Positions 35,999-45,018 of a stretch of 64,000 nucleotides of DNA are shown here, in pieces. A program made the position numbers and the translations under genes. The notes below the pieces were generated by a model. That model was not told the DNA's origin. It made no database searches and saw only the letters and a program-made list of their open reading frames with translations. Origin of the DNA: Mesorhizobium sp. Lineage in GTDB: Bacteria > Pseudomonadota > Alphaproteobacteria > Rhizobiales > Rhizobiaceae. Where the stretch lies: assembly GCF_023954305.1 (NCBI RefSeq), contig NZ_JAMLIG010000001.1, forward strand, positions 3,430,001 through 3,494,000, in the 5' to 3' direction. Numbering within the stretch: position 1 is the first letter of the stretch; each line of letters begins with the position of its first letter.

Positions 35999-37315
35999 AT
36001 GATGAGAGTCCCCACACTGCTTTCGCTCGCGACGGCGCTGACCGCGCTGCCGCTCATGTCCGGTTCGGCCTTCGCCGTCACCGAAATCTCCTGGTGGCAC
36101 GCCATGACCGGCGCCAACAACGAGGTCGTCGAAACGCTCTCCAAGGAGTTCAACGAGAGCCAGTCCGAGTACAAGGTCACGCCCGTGTTCAAGGGCACCT
36201 ATCCGGAAACGCTGAACGCGGGCATCGCCGCGTTCCGCGCCAAGCAGCCTCCCCACATCATCCAGGTCTTCGACGTCGGCACCGGCGTGATGATGGCCGC
36301 GGAAGGCGCGGTGAAGCCGGTCGCCGAGATTCTGTCGATGGGCGGTGCGACCTTCGACAAGAGCCAGTACCTGCCCGGCATCGTCGCCTACTATTCGAAG
36401 CCGGACGGCACCATGCTGTCGTTCCCGTACAACTCGTCCTCGCCGATCCTCTACTACAACAAGGACATCTTCGCGAAGGCCGGCCTCGACGCGGAAAACC
36501 CGCCGAAGACCTGGCCTGAGGTGTTCGAGGCGGCGCGAAAGATCAAGACCAGCGGCGCGGCCGCCTGCGGCCTGACGTCGACCTGGCTGACCTGGATCGG
36601 GCTGGAGAACTTCTCGGCCTGGAACAATCTCCAATACGCCACGCATGAGAACGGCCTCGCTTCCACCGATGTGGAGCTCAAGATCAACGCCGAACCCTTC
36701 GTGAAGCATTTCCAGACGATCGCCGACCTCGCCAAGGAAGGCGTGTTCCGCTACGGCGGCCGCACCTCGGAGGCCAAGCAGCTCTTCCTCAGCCAGGAAT
36801 GCGGCATCTTCACCGAATCCTCCGGCGGTCTCGGCGACGTGATCAAGTCGGGCATCAACTACGGGCTCGGCCAGCTTCCCTACTATCCGGACCTGCAGGG
36901 CGCTCCGCAGAACACGATTCCCGGCGGCGCGAGCCTCTGGGTGTTCGGCGGCAAGTCGGATGAGGAATACAAGGGCGTCGCGGCGTTCTTCAACTTCCTG
37001 TCGCAGACCGAGATCCAGTCGCGCCTGCATCAGGTGTCGGGCTATCTGCCGGTGACCATGGCGGCGTTCAAGGCGACCGAGGAGTCCGGCTTCTACGAGA
37101 AGAACCCGGGTCGTAAGATCCCGATCACCCAGATGATGGGCAAGGAGCCGACCGAGAATTCGCGTGGCGTGCGTCTCGTCAACCTGCCGCAGGTGCGCGA
37201 CATCCAGAACGAAGAGTTCGAGAAGATGCTGGCCGGCGAGCAGACGGCGCAGCAGGCGCTCGACAACGCCGTCAAGCGCGGCAACGAGGCGATCCAGCAG
37301 GCGATCGGCAACTGA
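35999..37315 (+). CDS. ugpB: sn-Glycerol-3-phosphate ABC transporter, periplasmic binding protein
   Basis: 438 residues. Signal peptide MMRVPTLLSLATALTALPLM, cleavage near residue 24 (SAFA-VTE). The mature part is a cluster B solute-binding protein with SWWHAMTGANNEVVETLSKE and VFKGTYPETLNAGIAAFRAK, typical of UgpB. It binds sn-glycerol-3-phosphate or glycerophosphodiesters in the periplasm. GGGAGAG precedes the first ATG. It begins a ugpB-A-E-C operon; a strong hairpin after it likely lowers expression of the downstream genes. Confidence 0.93.
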   Translation: MMRVPTLLSLATALTALPLMSGSAFAVTEISWWHAMTGANNEVVETLSKEFNESQSEYKVTPVFKGTYPETLNAGIAAFRAKQPPHIIQVFDVGTGVMMAAEGAVKPVAEILSMGGATFDKSQYLPGIVAYYSKPDGTMLSFPYNSSSPILYYNKDIFAKAGLDAENPPKTWPEVFEAARKIKTSGAAACGLTSTWLTWIGLENFSAWNNLQYATHENGLASTDVELKINAEPFVKHFQTIADLAKEGVFRYGGRTSEAKQLFLSQECGIFTESSGGLGDVIKSGINYGLGQLPYYPDLQGAPQNTIPGGASLWVFGGKSDEEYKGVAAFFNFLSQTEIQSRLHQVSGYLPVTMAAFKATEESGFYEKNPGRKIPITQMMGKEPTENSRGVRLVNLPQVRDIQNEEFEKMLAGEQTAQQALDNAVKRGNEAIQQAIGN

Positions 37316-37331
37316 CCGTCCCGTGTTGTCG

Positions 37332-37363
37332 CAGCGGGCCGCGCACGACGCGGCCCGCTGTTT
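37332..37363 (+). terminator. Intercistronic hairpin between ugpB and ugpA
   Basis: Perfect 12-base stem CAGCGGGCCGCG (37332-37343) with CGCGGCCCGCTG (37349-37360), loop CACGA, then only TTT. Common after ABC binding-protein genes, it would stabilise the ugpB message or partially terminate, giving more binding protein than membrane components. Confidence 0.65.
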
Positions 37364-37392
37364 CGCTGCCCTGAGCCACGCTGGAAATCCTA

Positions 37393-38277
37393 TTGTCCCC
37401 GCGCGTAACCTTCCCGAACAAGATCCTGCCCTACCTGCTGCTGGCGCCGCAGCTCGCCATCACGCTCGTCTTCTTCTACTGGCCTGCCAGCCAGGCGCTC
37501 TACCAGTCGATGTTGCGGGAAGATCCGTTCGGCCTGTCGACGAAGTTCGTCTGGTTTCAGAACTTCGCCAAGGTTCTTAAAGACCCGAACTATCTGAATT
37601 CGCTGAACGTGACCCTCATCTTCGCGGTTGCGACCGCCGTCATCTCGATGGGCGTTGCGCTGGTGCTCGCGGTGATGGCCGACCGGGTCGTGCGCGGGCG
37701 CGGCGTCTACCGAACGCTGCTGATCTGGCCCTACGCGGTCGCACCCGCCATCGCCGGCATGCTCTGGCTGTTCATGTTCAACCCGACGATGGGCAGCTTC
37801 GCCTACATGCTGCGGTCGACCGGCTACAACTGGGACCCGCTCTTGAACGGCAACCAGGCGATGGTGCTGCTGGTCTCGGCGGCGGCGTGGAAGCAGATCA
37901 GCTACAATTTCTTATTCTTCGTTGCCGGCCTCCAGGCGATCCCGAAATCGCTGATCGAAGCGGCGGCGATCGACGGGGCGGGGCCCACCAAGCGGTTCTG
38001 GACCATCGTCTTCCCGCTGCTCGCGCCGACCACCTTCTTCCTGCTGGTCATCAACACCGTCTACGCCTTTTTCGACACGTTCGGCATCGTCCACGCCGTC
38101 ACCGGCGGCGGGCCGGGCAAGGCGACGGAGACGCTGGTCTACAAGGTCTATTCCGATGGCTTCGTGAACCTGATCCTCGGCGACAGCGCCGCCCAGTCGG
38201 TGATTCTCATGGTAATCGTCATCGCGCTGACCGCTGTGCAGTTCCGCTATGTCGAGCGCAGGGTGCACTACGGATGA
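37393..38277 (+). CDS. ugpA: Glycerol-3-phosphate ABC transporter permease UgpA
   Basis: 294 residues, six predicted membrane segments. Start is probably the TTG at 37393 (protein start SPRVTFPNKILPYLLLAPQL); family members begin this way. The EAA loop that contacts the ATPase is seen around SLIEAAAIDGAGPTKRFWTI. Its stop overlaps ugpE (ATGA), so the two permeases are coupled. Confidence 0.92.
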   Translation: MSPRVTFPNKILPYLLLAPQLAITLVFFYWPASQALYQSMLREDPFGLSTKFVWFQNFAKVLKDPNYLNSLNVTLIFAVATAVISMGVALVLAVMADRVVRGRGVYRTLLIWPYAVAPAIAGMLWLFMFNPTMGSFAYMLRSTGYNWDPLLNGNQAMVLLVSAAAWKQISYNFLFFVAGLQAIPKSLIEAAAIDGAGPTKRFWTIVFPLLAPTTFFLLVINTVYAFFDTFGIVHAVTGGGPGKATETLVYKVYSDGFVNLILGDSAAQSVILMVIVIALTAVQFRYVERRVHYG

Positions 38278-39122
38278 TCGAGAATGCACCCATCCGCCGG
38301 CTGATCGCGCATCTGGTGCTCGTTCTGGGCATCATGATCGTCGCGTTTCCGATCTACTATACGTTCGTGGCGTCGACGCATACGCTGCAGACGATCCTGC
38401 GCCCGCCCTTGCCGCTTCTTCCCGGCACCGAGTTCGTCACCAACTACTGGCAGGCTCTGTTCGGGGGCATCGGCCGGATCGGCGGCGTCGGCGTCGACCG
38501 GCTGCTCCTGAACACGACGATCGTCGCGCTGGCAGTGGCAATCGGCAAGATCTGCATCTCGATCCTGTCGGCTTATGCGATCGTCTTTTTCAAGTTCCCG
38601 TTCCGGATGACGGCCTTCTGGCTGATCTTCATCACGCTGATGCTGCCTGTCGAGGTCAGGATCCTGCCGACCTACAAGGTCATGGTCGATCTCGGGCTGA
38701 TCGATACCTATACAGGGCTGACCCTGCCTCTGATGGCGTCGGCTACCGCGACTCTCCTGTTCCGGCAGTTCTTCCTGACGATCCCGGGCGAACTGGTCGA
38801 GGCGGCGCGCGTCGACGGGGCCGGGCCGTGGCGCTTCTTCAAGGACATCCTGCTGCCACTCAGCCGCACGAATATCGCCGCGCTGTTCGTGATCCTCTTC
38901 ATCTACGGCTGGACGCAGTATCTGTGGCCGCTGCTCGTTACCAACGACAACCGGATGAATACGATCGTCATCGCGCTGAGGAAGATGATTTCGTTCGCAG
39001 ATGCGGACACCGAATGGCATCTCGTCATGGTGACCTGCGTGCTCGCCATCCTGCCGCCGATCCTGGTGGTGGTGCTGATGCAGCGCTGGTTCGTGAAGGG
39101 CCTCGTGGAGTCGGAGAAGTAA
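38274..39122 (+). CDS. ugpE: Glycerol-3-phosphate ABC transporter permease UgpE
   Basis: 282 residues, six membrane segments. EAA loop ELVEAARVDGAGPWRFFKDI. It forms the permease heterodimer with UgpA. The next gene, ugpC, begins directly after its stop codon (39123). Confidence 0.92.
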   Translation: MIENAPIRRLIAHLVLVLGIMIVAFPIYYTFVASTHTLQTILRPPLPLLPGTEFVTNYWQALFGGIGRIGGVGVDRLLLNTTIVALAVAIGKICISILSAYAIVFFKFPFRMTAFWLIFITLMLPVEVRILPTYKVMVDLGLIDTYTGLTLPLMASATATLLFRQFFLTIPGELVEAARVDGAGPWRFFKDILLPLSRTNIAALFVILFIYGWTQYLWPLLVTNDNRMNTIVIALRKMISFADADTEWHLVMVTCVLAILPPILVVVLMQRWFVKGLVESEK

Positions 39123-40205
39123 ATGGCCGAGGTGACCCTCAAGGATGTCCGCAAGGTCTATCCGGGAAATGTCGAAGCGGTGAAAGGCATTTCGATCGAC
39201 ATTCCGGACGGCAAGCTGTGCGTTCTCGTCGGCCCGTCGGGCTGCGGCAAGTCCACGCTTATCCGCATGATCGCGGGGCTGGAATCGATCACCTCGGGGA
39301 CGGTTTCGATCGGGTCGAAAGTGGTCAACCAGGTTGAGCCCGCCGACCGCGACATCGCGATGGTGTTCCAGTCCTACGCGCTCTATCCTCACATGTCGGT
39401 CTACGACAACATGGCCTATGGGCTGAGGAACCGCGGCACGCCGAAGGCCGAGATCGACGCCCGCGTGAAGGAAGCGGCACGGATCCTCGCCATTGAGAGC
39501 TTTCTCGACCGCAAGCCGCGCCAGCTTTCAGGGGGGCAGCGCCAGCGCGTCGCCATGGGCCGCGCGATCGTGCGAAAACCGCAGGTTTTCCTGTTCGACG
39601 AGCCGCTGTCAAACCTCGACGCCAAGCTGCGCGGCCAGATGCGAATCGAGATCAAGAAACTGCAGCAGACGCTCGGCGTGACGTCGGTCTACGTCACCCA
39701 TGACCAGGTCGAGGCGATGACGCTGGCCGACGTGCTCGTCGTGATGAACGAGGGCAGGGCGGAGCAGGTCGACACGCCGATCGCGGTCTACGAACGGCCG
39801 GCATCGACTTTCGTCGCCGGGTTCATCGGATCGCCGGCGATGAATTTGATGAAGGCGAAGAGCACCGGCGAAGCCGGGCTCGATCTGGTGGGCGGTGGCT
39901 CGGTGAAGCTGCGCGAAATGTCGACGCCCGAGGCTGGCCGCGACATCCTGCTCGGCGTCCGGCCCGAGCACATGAGTCTTGTGCCTGAGGCCGACGCTGA
40001 TCTCCTGCTCGATGTCTCGGTGATCGAGACGCTCGGCGCGGACACGCTGGCGCATGGCCACGTCGCGGGCGGCAAGCCCGGCGGCGGTGAACTCGTCGTG
40101 CGCCTGCCCGGATCGACTCGGGTGAGTGTCGGCGATCGCCTGGCGCTTACGATCCAGCCAGGCATGGCGCATCTCTTCGACGCATCGAGCGGCCAGCGGA
40201 TCTGA
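39123..40205 (+). CDS. ugpC: Glycerol-3-phosphate ABC transporter ATPase UgpC
   Basis: 360 residues, MalK-like. Walker A GPSGCGKST at residues 37-45, signature LSGGQRQRVAMGRAIVRKP, Walker B VFLFDEPLSNLDA, and H-loop YVTHDQVEAM. The C-terminal regulatory domain (from about 240) includes TOBE-like MSLVPEAD and the end HLFDASSGQRI. It energises import by UgpAE. It completes the operon; ugpQ was not found nearby. Confidence 0.94.
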   Translation: MAEVTLKDVRKVYPGNVEAVKGISIDIPDGKLCVLVGPSGCGKSTLIRMIAGLESITSGTVSIGSKVVNQVEPADRDIAMVFQSYALYPHMSVYDNMAYGLRNRGTPKAEIDARVKEAARILAIESFLDRKPRQLSGGQRQRVAMGRAIVRKPQVFLFDEPLSNLDAKLRGQMRIEIKKLQQTLGVTSVYVTHDQVEAMTLADVLVVMNEGRAEQVDTPIAVYERPASTFVAGFIGSPAMNLMKAKSTGEAGLDLVGGGSVKLREMSTPEAGRDILLGVRPEHMSLVPEADADLLLDVSVIETLGADTLAHGHVAGGKPGGGELVVRLPGSTRVSVGDRLALTIQPGMAHLFDASSGQRI

Positions 40206-40272
40206 AGGAGCCGCTGCGGCAGAATTGTCATATTTAGTTGCCGGGCGTGGAGACTGGGGCTAACCAACGGCA

Positions 40273-41295
40273 ATGAAAACCGGCAATATTCCCATGTCTT
40301 TGGCGACGGCGGACGCCTATCTCGCCGCGATCGTCGATTCCTCGTTCGACGCGATCGTCAGCAAGGACCTGAACAGCATCATCACCAGCTGGAACCGCGC
40401 GGCGGAGCGATTGTTCGGCTATACCGCCGAGGAGGCGATCGGGCGCTCGGTATTGATGCTTATTCCGGAGGACCGGTACGACGAGGAGACCGAGATCATG
40501 GCCCGGATCCGCCGCGGCGAGCCGATGCCGACTTTCGACACGATTCGCGTCCGAAAGGACGGCACGCGGGTGCCCGTGTCGCTGACCGTGTCGCCCATCC
40601 GCGGGCCGGCCGGCCAGATCGTCGGGGCTTCGAAGATCGCCCGGGACATCACCGCAGCCAAGGAGAGCGAGCGGCGAATCCGGCTCTTGATGCGCGAGGT
40701 CAACCACCGGGTGAAGAACCAGTTCGCCGTGATCCTGTCGATGGTGCGGGAAACGGGCCGACGCACCAGCGATCCGCAGGAATTCGAGCAGCGGGTGCGG
40801 GACCGGATCATGGCGCTGTCGCGCTCGCACGACCTGCTGGTCAATTCCGACTGGGTCGGCGCATCGCTTGCCGAACTGGTCGAAGAGCATCTGCGGCCCT
40901 TCGGCCGCGAGACGCAGATCAGGATCGACGGGCCGGATCTGCGGCTCAGCTCCAACGCGGTGCAGCATCTCGGCATGGCTCTCCACGAGCTCGGAACCAA
41001 CTCGGCGAAATACGGTGCGCTTTCGTCCGACTCGGGGAGGCTCGAGGTAGTCTGGGTGACCGCCGCGCGCGAGGGCGGGCTGACGGATCTGCACTTGACG
41101 TGGAACGAGACGTTTTCGCCGCCGGCAGGCGAACGGCGGGTCGACTCGTCGCGGAAGGGCTTCGGTACCGTCGTGCTGCAGCGCGTGACGCCGCAGTCGC
41201 TCGGCGGCCACGCGAGCATGAAGCGGGAGGCCGGCACGGTGATCTGGACGCTCGTCGCACCGATGGAGACGGTGACTTCGAGCGAGGTGGAATAG
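40273..41295 (+). CDS. PAS-domain HWE-family sensor histidine kinase
   Basis: 340 residues, cytosolic. A PAS domain fills about residues 15-130 (SFDAIVSKDLNSIITSWNRA, then GYTAEEAIGRSV). The HWE kinase region has the phospho-accepting His145 (MREVNHRVKNQFAVI), N-box HELGTNSAKYGALS and the conserved WNE in LTWNETFSPP. HWE kinases are abundant in Hyphomicrobiales and often act in light, stress or general stress-response pathways. It follows ugpC by 67 bases on the same strand; a link to the transporter is not proven. No response regulator is adjacent. Confidence 0.87.
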   Translation: MKTGNIPMSLATADAYLAAIVDSSFDAIVSKDLNSIITSWNRAAERLFGYTAEEAIGRSVLMLIPEDRYDEETEIMARIRRGEPMPTFDTIRVRKDGTRVPVSLTVSPIRGPAGQIVGASKIARDITAAKESERRIRLLMREVNHRVKNQFAVILSMVRETGRRTSDPQEFEQRVRDRIMALSRSHDLLVNSDWVGASLAELVEEHLRPFGRETQIRIDGPDLRLSSNAVQHLGMALHELGTNSAKYGALSSDSGRLEVVWVTAAREGGLTDLHLTWNETFSPPAGERRVDSSRKGFGTVVLQRVTPQSLGGHASMKREAGTVIWTLVAPMETVTSSEVE

Positions 41296-41637
41296 GCTCG
41301 CCCGGCCGCCGTCTCCTTCCCGCCGCCGAACCGCCAAGGGCAGTGGCATGGCAGGGGGCGCGCGTTGCGCTCCGCCGTCAGTACATCCGTGACTTGCAGA
41401 AAGCGTGCGGATCGTGATCCGCCGCGCGCCGGGAGAGGCCACCAGGCAGGGGCGCCGCTCCGGCCGGTTGCGACCTCCGCGACTGCACCCGGCGTCCGAC
41501 AGGGAAACACAATTTCCCTCGGACACCGCTGCGGATGATATGGGTGCAGCGCGGCGGCTTTGCAAGAGGCCGCCGGCGCCCTATCTCCGACACGATGGGG
41601 GATTTGACTGACGGTCCCGCAGGTCGAGGAGGCAAAC
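41296..41637. other. Intergenic region with one long hairpin
   Basis: 342 bases without a convincing gene. It includes a stem-loop at 41494-41524: GTCCG, AC bulge, AGGGAAA, five-base loop CACAA, TTTCCCT, CGGAC. This 12-base-pair stem lies about 115 bases upstream of the small exported protein gene and is the only clear structure here. Confidence 0.45.
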
Positions 41638-41946
41638 ATGCGAACCGCATTGATCGCGCTCACGCTGGTGGCGACGGCGCTGCCGGCGCAGGCTATTTCA
41701 CGCTACAATTCAATGCAGATGTCGTGCGGCGAGGCGCAAAGCCGAATCCAGGAGGAGGGCGCGGTCATCCTGCGCTACCGCTCCGCCCGAAACCCATCGC
41801 TGCCGCTCTGGGACCGCTACGTCGCCCATGGCGGCTATTGCCAGCCGGGCGAATACGCCAAGCTGGAAGTCGTGCCAACCGCCGACACCAACCGCTGCCG
41901 CGTGCTGAAATGCATGCAGAGGACGTATTATCCGTTTGATGAGTAG
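41638..41946 (+). CDS. Small exported cysteine-containing protein
   Basis: 102 residues. Signal peptide MRTALIALTLVATALPAQA. The mature protein has four cysteines (MSCGEAQ, GGYCQPGEY, NRCRVLKCMQ), likely two disulfides, and ends YYPFDE. Similar short secreted proteins are widespread in rhizobia but have no known role. GAGGAGGC precedes the ATG. Confidence 0.65.
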   Translation: MRTALIALTLVATALPAQAISRYNSMQMSCGEAQSRIQEEGAVILRYRSARNPSLPLWDRYVAHGGYCQPGEYAKLEVVPTADTNRCRVLKCMQRTYYPFDE

Positions 41947-41949
41947 AGG

Positions 41950-42074
41950 GGTGAATGGTGAATGGGGAATGGTGAATGGAAGGTGCAGGTCGAAAGCGGT
42001 GAATACGAATGGTAAGCGGGCATCTCGCGGTTACCCTTCTTCACCATTCACCATTCACCATTCACCATTCACCC
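41950..42074. repeat. Inverted tandem repeats of GGTGAAT
   Basis: At 41950-41980 the plus strand carries GTGAATGGTGAATGG followed by GGAATGGTGAATGG. At 42039-42074 the complement, CATTCAC units, is repeated five times. The two arrays are inverted and would form a long stem of about 30 base pairs, between the small exported gene and ogt. The right array runs into the 3' end of ogt (TGAACGGG...). Confidence 0.7.
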
Positions 42075-42635
42075 GAACAGATCCGCCTGCGCCGGCGTTT
42101 CGATCGCGCCCTCGAGCCGCAGCATCTTCTGCTTGGTCGTTACGCCGCCCGGCGCGGAGAAGCCGCCGATCCTGCCGCCGGCTGCCAGCACACGGTGGCA
42201 AGGGACGATCAGCGGCACCGGGTTCTTTCCCATCGCCTGGCCGACCGCCTGCGCCTGACCGGGGAAGCCGGCGCGTTCGGCAAGCTCGCCATAGGTCAGC
42301 GTCTCGCCGTGGCGGAGCTTCCGCAAGGTCGCGTAGATCGTCCGGCGCAGCGGCTCGACGGGGCCGAAATCGACGGTGACTGCGGAGAAGTCGACCGTCT
42401 CGCCCCGCGCATAGGCCTGGATCATGTCCGCTAGCCTCGCGATCTCCGGCGGCAGCTTCGCGGCGCGCGTCGAGGCGAGCCTCTTCGTCAAAGCCTTCTC
42501 GGTCTCGGCCGCGTCGCCGGCCGGCAGTTGCAGGCGCACTACGGGAAGCCGCCGCGGTTCGGCGCGCCAGGCCAGGCCGATCGGTCCGAGCGCGGTATCA
42601 AGGACGGTGTGATAGACGGGCGGGGAGGGATCCAT
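42069..42635 (-). CDS. ogt: Methylated-DNA--cysteine methyltransferase
   Basis: 188 residues. It repairs O6-alkylguanine by transferring the alkyl group irreversibly to its active-site cysteine. The PCHRV motif is at residues 145-149, with Cys146 as acceptor. DNA-binding helix LTYGELAERAGFPGQAQAVG precedes it. The ATG at 42635 is preferred; an upstream ATG at 42662 would add nine residues. No ada-type regulatory domain. Confidence 0.9.
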   Translation of the reverse strand: MDPSPPVYHTVLDTALGPIGLAWRAEPRRLPVVRLQLPAGDAAETEKALTKRLASTRAAKLPPEIARLADMIQAYARGETVDFSAVTVDFGPVEPLRRTIYATLRKLRHGETLTYGELAERAGFPGQAQAVGQAMGKNPVPLIVPCHRVLAAGGRIGGFSAPGGVTTKQKMLRLEGAIETPAQADLFG

Positions 42636-42715
42636 CGGCGGCACCACAAAAATGAGCGACATTCTACAGCGAGTCCCGATATCGAACAATCCGTGAACAT
42701 TTGCCCGACAAGGTT

Positions 42716-43576
42716 ATGCGGATTGCAGAGGGGCGAACGGAAGGCCGCGATTCGTCCCCTTGGTCTCATTCCTGCCAGAAATCGGCTGCAATCGGGTCAC
42801 ACGCACCGAGCCGGAGTCCTGCACTGACCGTCCGCCAAATCCTCATTCTTGCCGCGGCCGCGGGCCTGATGACCGGCTGCGTCGCCGCCGACCTGGAATC
42901 GCTGGCACCGCAGCCTTCGCTCCAGCCGCAGGTATCGGCGCTCGCTGCCGCCGACATCGACGCGGCGGCCGAGGATTTCGGCGGATTGCCGCTCGCACCG
43001 TCCGCGCCCGAGAGCGCGGCGCCCAAGGGCGACCGGCTCGTCGCGCAGCAGCCATCGCCCGAGCGGCTGACGCAGGTGGCGCCCGCAGCGCCGGCGCAGG
43101 CGTCGGCCACCGCCGCGATCGCGGCCGCGGTGCCTGAGTCACCCTCGACCAACGAAGTCAGGGTCGCCGCCTTCGCCCCGCTGCCGCCGCGTTCGAGCGC
43201 CGCGGGCGTCGACGCGCTGATCGCCAAATATGCGCGCCACTACGACCTGCCCGAGGCCTTCGTGCGCAAGGTCGTCAAGCGCGAGAGCAATTTCAACCCG
43301 AAGGCCTACAATCGCGGCCATTGGGGACTGATGCAGATCAAGCACCAGACCGCGCGGGGCATGGGCTATCGCGGCCCGGCGGAGGGGCTGTTCGACGCGG
43401 AGACGAACCTGATCTACTCGGTCAAGTACCTGCGCGGAGCCTATCTCGTGGCCGGGGGCGACGAGCGCATGGCCGACCGGCTCTACCAGTCGGGCTACTA
43501 TTATCACGCCAAGCGCGCAGGCCTGCTGGACGAGACCGGGCTCGGTCGCGACCGCGTGCGCAAACGGCGCTATTGA
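42716..43576 (+). CDS. Lytic transglycosylase, lipoprotein-like
   Basis: 286 residues from the ATG at 42716. A lipobox-like AAAAGLMTGCVAA lies unusually far in, near residue 53; the true start may be nearer, since there is no strong ribosome site at 42716. The SLT domain (about 155-270) has the catalytic glutamate in VVKRESNFNPKAYN and GLMQIKHQTARGMGYRG. It cleaves peptidoglycan glycan chains between MurNAc and GlcNAc. The linker between is alanine-proline-rich. It is divergent from ogt. Confidence 0.8.
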   Translation: MRIAEGRTEGRDSSPWSHSCQKSAAIGSHAPSRSPALTVRQILILAAAAGLMTGCVAADLESLAPQPSLQPQVSALAAADIDAAAEDFGGLPLAPSAPESAAPKGDRLVAQQPSPERLTQVAPAAPAQASATAAIAAAVPESPSTNEVRVAAFAPLPPRSSAAGVDALIAKYARHYDLPEAFVRKVVKRESNFNPKAYNRGHWGLMQIKHQTARGMGYRGPAEGLFDAETNLIYSVKYLRGAYLVAGGDERMADRLYQSGYYYHAKRAGLLDETGLGRDRVRKRRY

Positions 43577-43666
43577 CACGAACGGCGGCCGGGCGCCTGA
43601 TCGGGCCGCGCCGTCGGTTGCCCTCGTTAGTGGCTTTGCGACTGGGACGGCTTCCGCCGGCGCGCC

Positions 43667-44353
43667 TCACAGCTTGACCGACCGCACCGAATAGCGCGGA
43701 TGGCGCGACAGCGCCCGCGCCGAGATTTCGCCGACGCCGAGCGAGAGGCGCAGATGCGCGACGAGCTCGCCCTTGGTCGAACGGCTGCCGGGACGCGGTG
43801 GATTTGCGAGCCCGGTCATGAGGGAGGCGACCTGCAGCAGATCGTCGTCGCCGATCTTGCGGTAGCGCAGGTCGCGCTCGTTCGGCAGTGCCCGCAGCAG
43901 CGTGCCGAGATTGGCTCCGTCGCCATTGTCGATCAGCGTCACCGGTACGCCGGCGGGCGCGGCCGCCAGAGCCGCCTCGACCGCTCGGCGCACCAGCGCG
44001 TCGCGCGCCGCGCCGCGGCCCGGCCAGGGCGGCAATTCGAACGAGACGACGGCGAAGCGCGTGTCGGCGCGCCCGGCCAGCATGTCGAGCAGCGCACGGG
44101 CGAAGGCGAGCTTGAACCGGTCGGTGGAGCGCGAGCGCAGCACCCGCCGGTAGGACAGTCTTGCGCGCAGGCCGGCGACGGCGGCGCGCAGCGCCGGCTC
44201 GTCGCCGGCGACGAGCAGGCCGAGCAAGAGGCGGCCGGTCTGCGGCTCGCCCGACTGGCCGAGAAAGGCGGCAGGCACACCGGCGCGCGACAGGCCCGGC
44301 AGCATCGCCGCGGCGATGCCCAGACCCAGGACCGACCTGCGCGTGACGCCCAT
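43667..44353 (-). CDS. Exported protein, Tat-like signal, unknown
   Basis: 228 residues. The N terminus MGVTRRSVLGLGIAAAMLPG holds a twin-arginine-like TRRSVLG motif. The body is leucine, alanine and arginine-rich with no recognised catalytic motif (ALVRRAVEAALAAAPAGVPV, NGDGANLGTLLRALPNERDL). It converges with the transglycosylase gene and is divergent from the gene at 44461. Unknown family. Confidence 0.6.
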   Translation of the reverse strand: MGVTRRSVLGLGIAAAMLPGLSRAGVPAAFLGQSGEPQTGRLLLGLLVAGDEPALRAAVAGLRARLSYRRVLRSRSTDRFKLAFARALLDMLAGRADTRFAVVSFELPPWPGRGAARDALVRRAVEAALAAAPAGVPVTLIDNGDGANLGTLLRALPNERDLRYRKIGDDDLLQVASLMTGLANPPRPGSRSTKGELVAHLRLSLGVGEISARALSRHPRYSVRSVKL

Positions 44354-44460
44354 CGGCGCGCTCCACCCCTCGAAGAAATCATACGCCCGCCGCGGCGAAA
44401 GGCCAACATTCGCGCCGCGGCGATTACGCCGATTTAACGCCTTTGTGCGCATATGGCAGC

Positions 44461-44976
44461 ATGGCCAAGACGAAGACGAAGGCGGCGCCCGCCGCGACAG
44501 AAGGCGAGGCGCAAAAGAAGCGCTCGAAGCTGAAACTGGCGCTGATCGCGCTGGCGCCGCTGATCCTGCTCGGCGGCGGTGGCTACGGCGCCTGGGCCTA
44601 TCTGCTGGCGCCCGAGCCGGAGCAGCATGTCGAGGAAGAGGGGCATGGCGGGGTCGACCCGCAGAAGGTCGCCGCCCTGAAGGCGGAAGCCGCGGCCGAA
44701 ACCTCGGCGACCTACAATTTTGCGCTGGCGCAGCTGCTCAGGTCGCGATGCGGCGGGCTTGCCGTCGAGGCACTGAAGGAGGCGAGCGACGCCGAAGCGG
44801 CGCATGACGGCATGCTGGTGTCGATGTCGTGGCAGGCCGCATTGCGCCGCGCCGGCTCGGTGACGGAAATCTCGTGCGACCGCATACTGGCCGAGATCGG
44901 CCATGCCGAGGCCAGGGCCGGGGGGGCGGCCGCGCCGGCCGGTGGTCACGGCGAGAAGCCGGCCGGCGGGCACTGA
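44461..44976 (+). CDS. Membrane-anchored hypothetical protein
   Basis: 171 residues. One membrane segment near residues 27-46 (LALIALAPLILLGGGGYGAW) after a lysine-rich N terminus, then a helical domain with two cysteines (LLRSRCGGLAVEALKE, EISCDRILAEIGHAEARA) and a glycine-histidine tail (GGHGEKPAGGH). It might be a periplasmic domain held by one helix. No family recognised. Confidence 0.6.
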   Translation: MAKTKTKAAPAATEGEAQKKRSKLKLALIALAPLILLGGGGYGAWAYLLAPEPEQHVEEEGHGGVDPQKVAALKAEAAAETSATYNFALAQLLRSRCGGLAVEALKEASDAEAAHDGMLVSMSWQAALRRAGSVTEISCDRILAEIGHAEARAGGAAAPAGGHGEKPAGGH

Positions 44977-45018
44977 GGCGGCGCAAGGACCCCGCCCTCC
45001 GGTCGATACGAGATCCGG

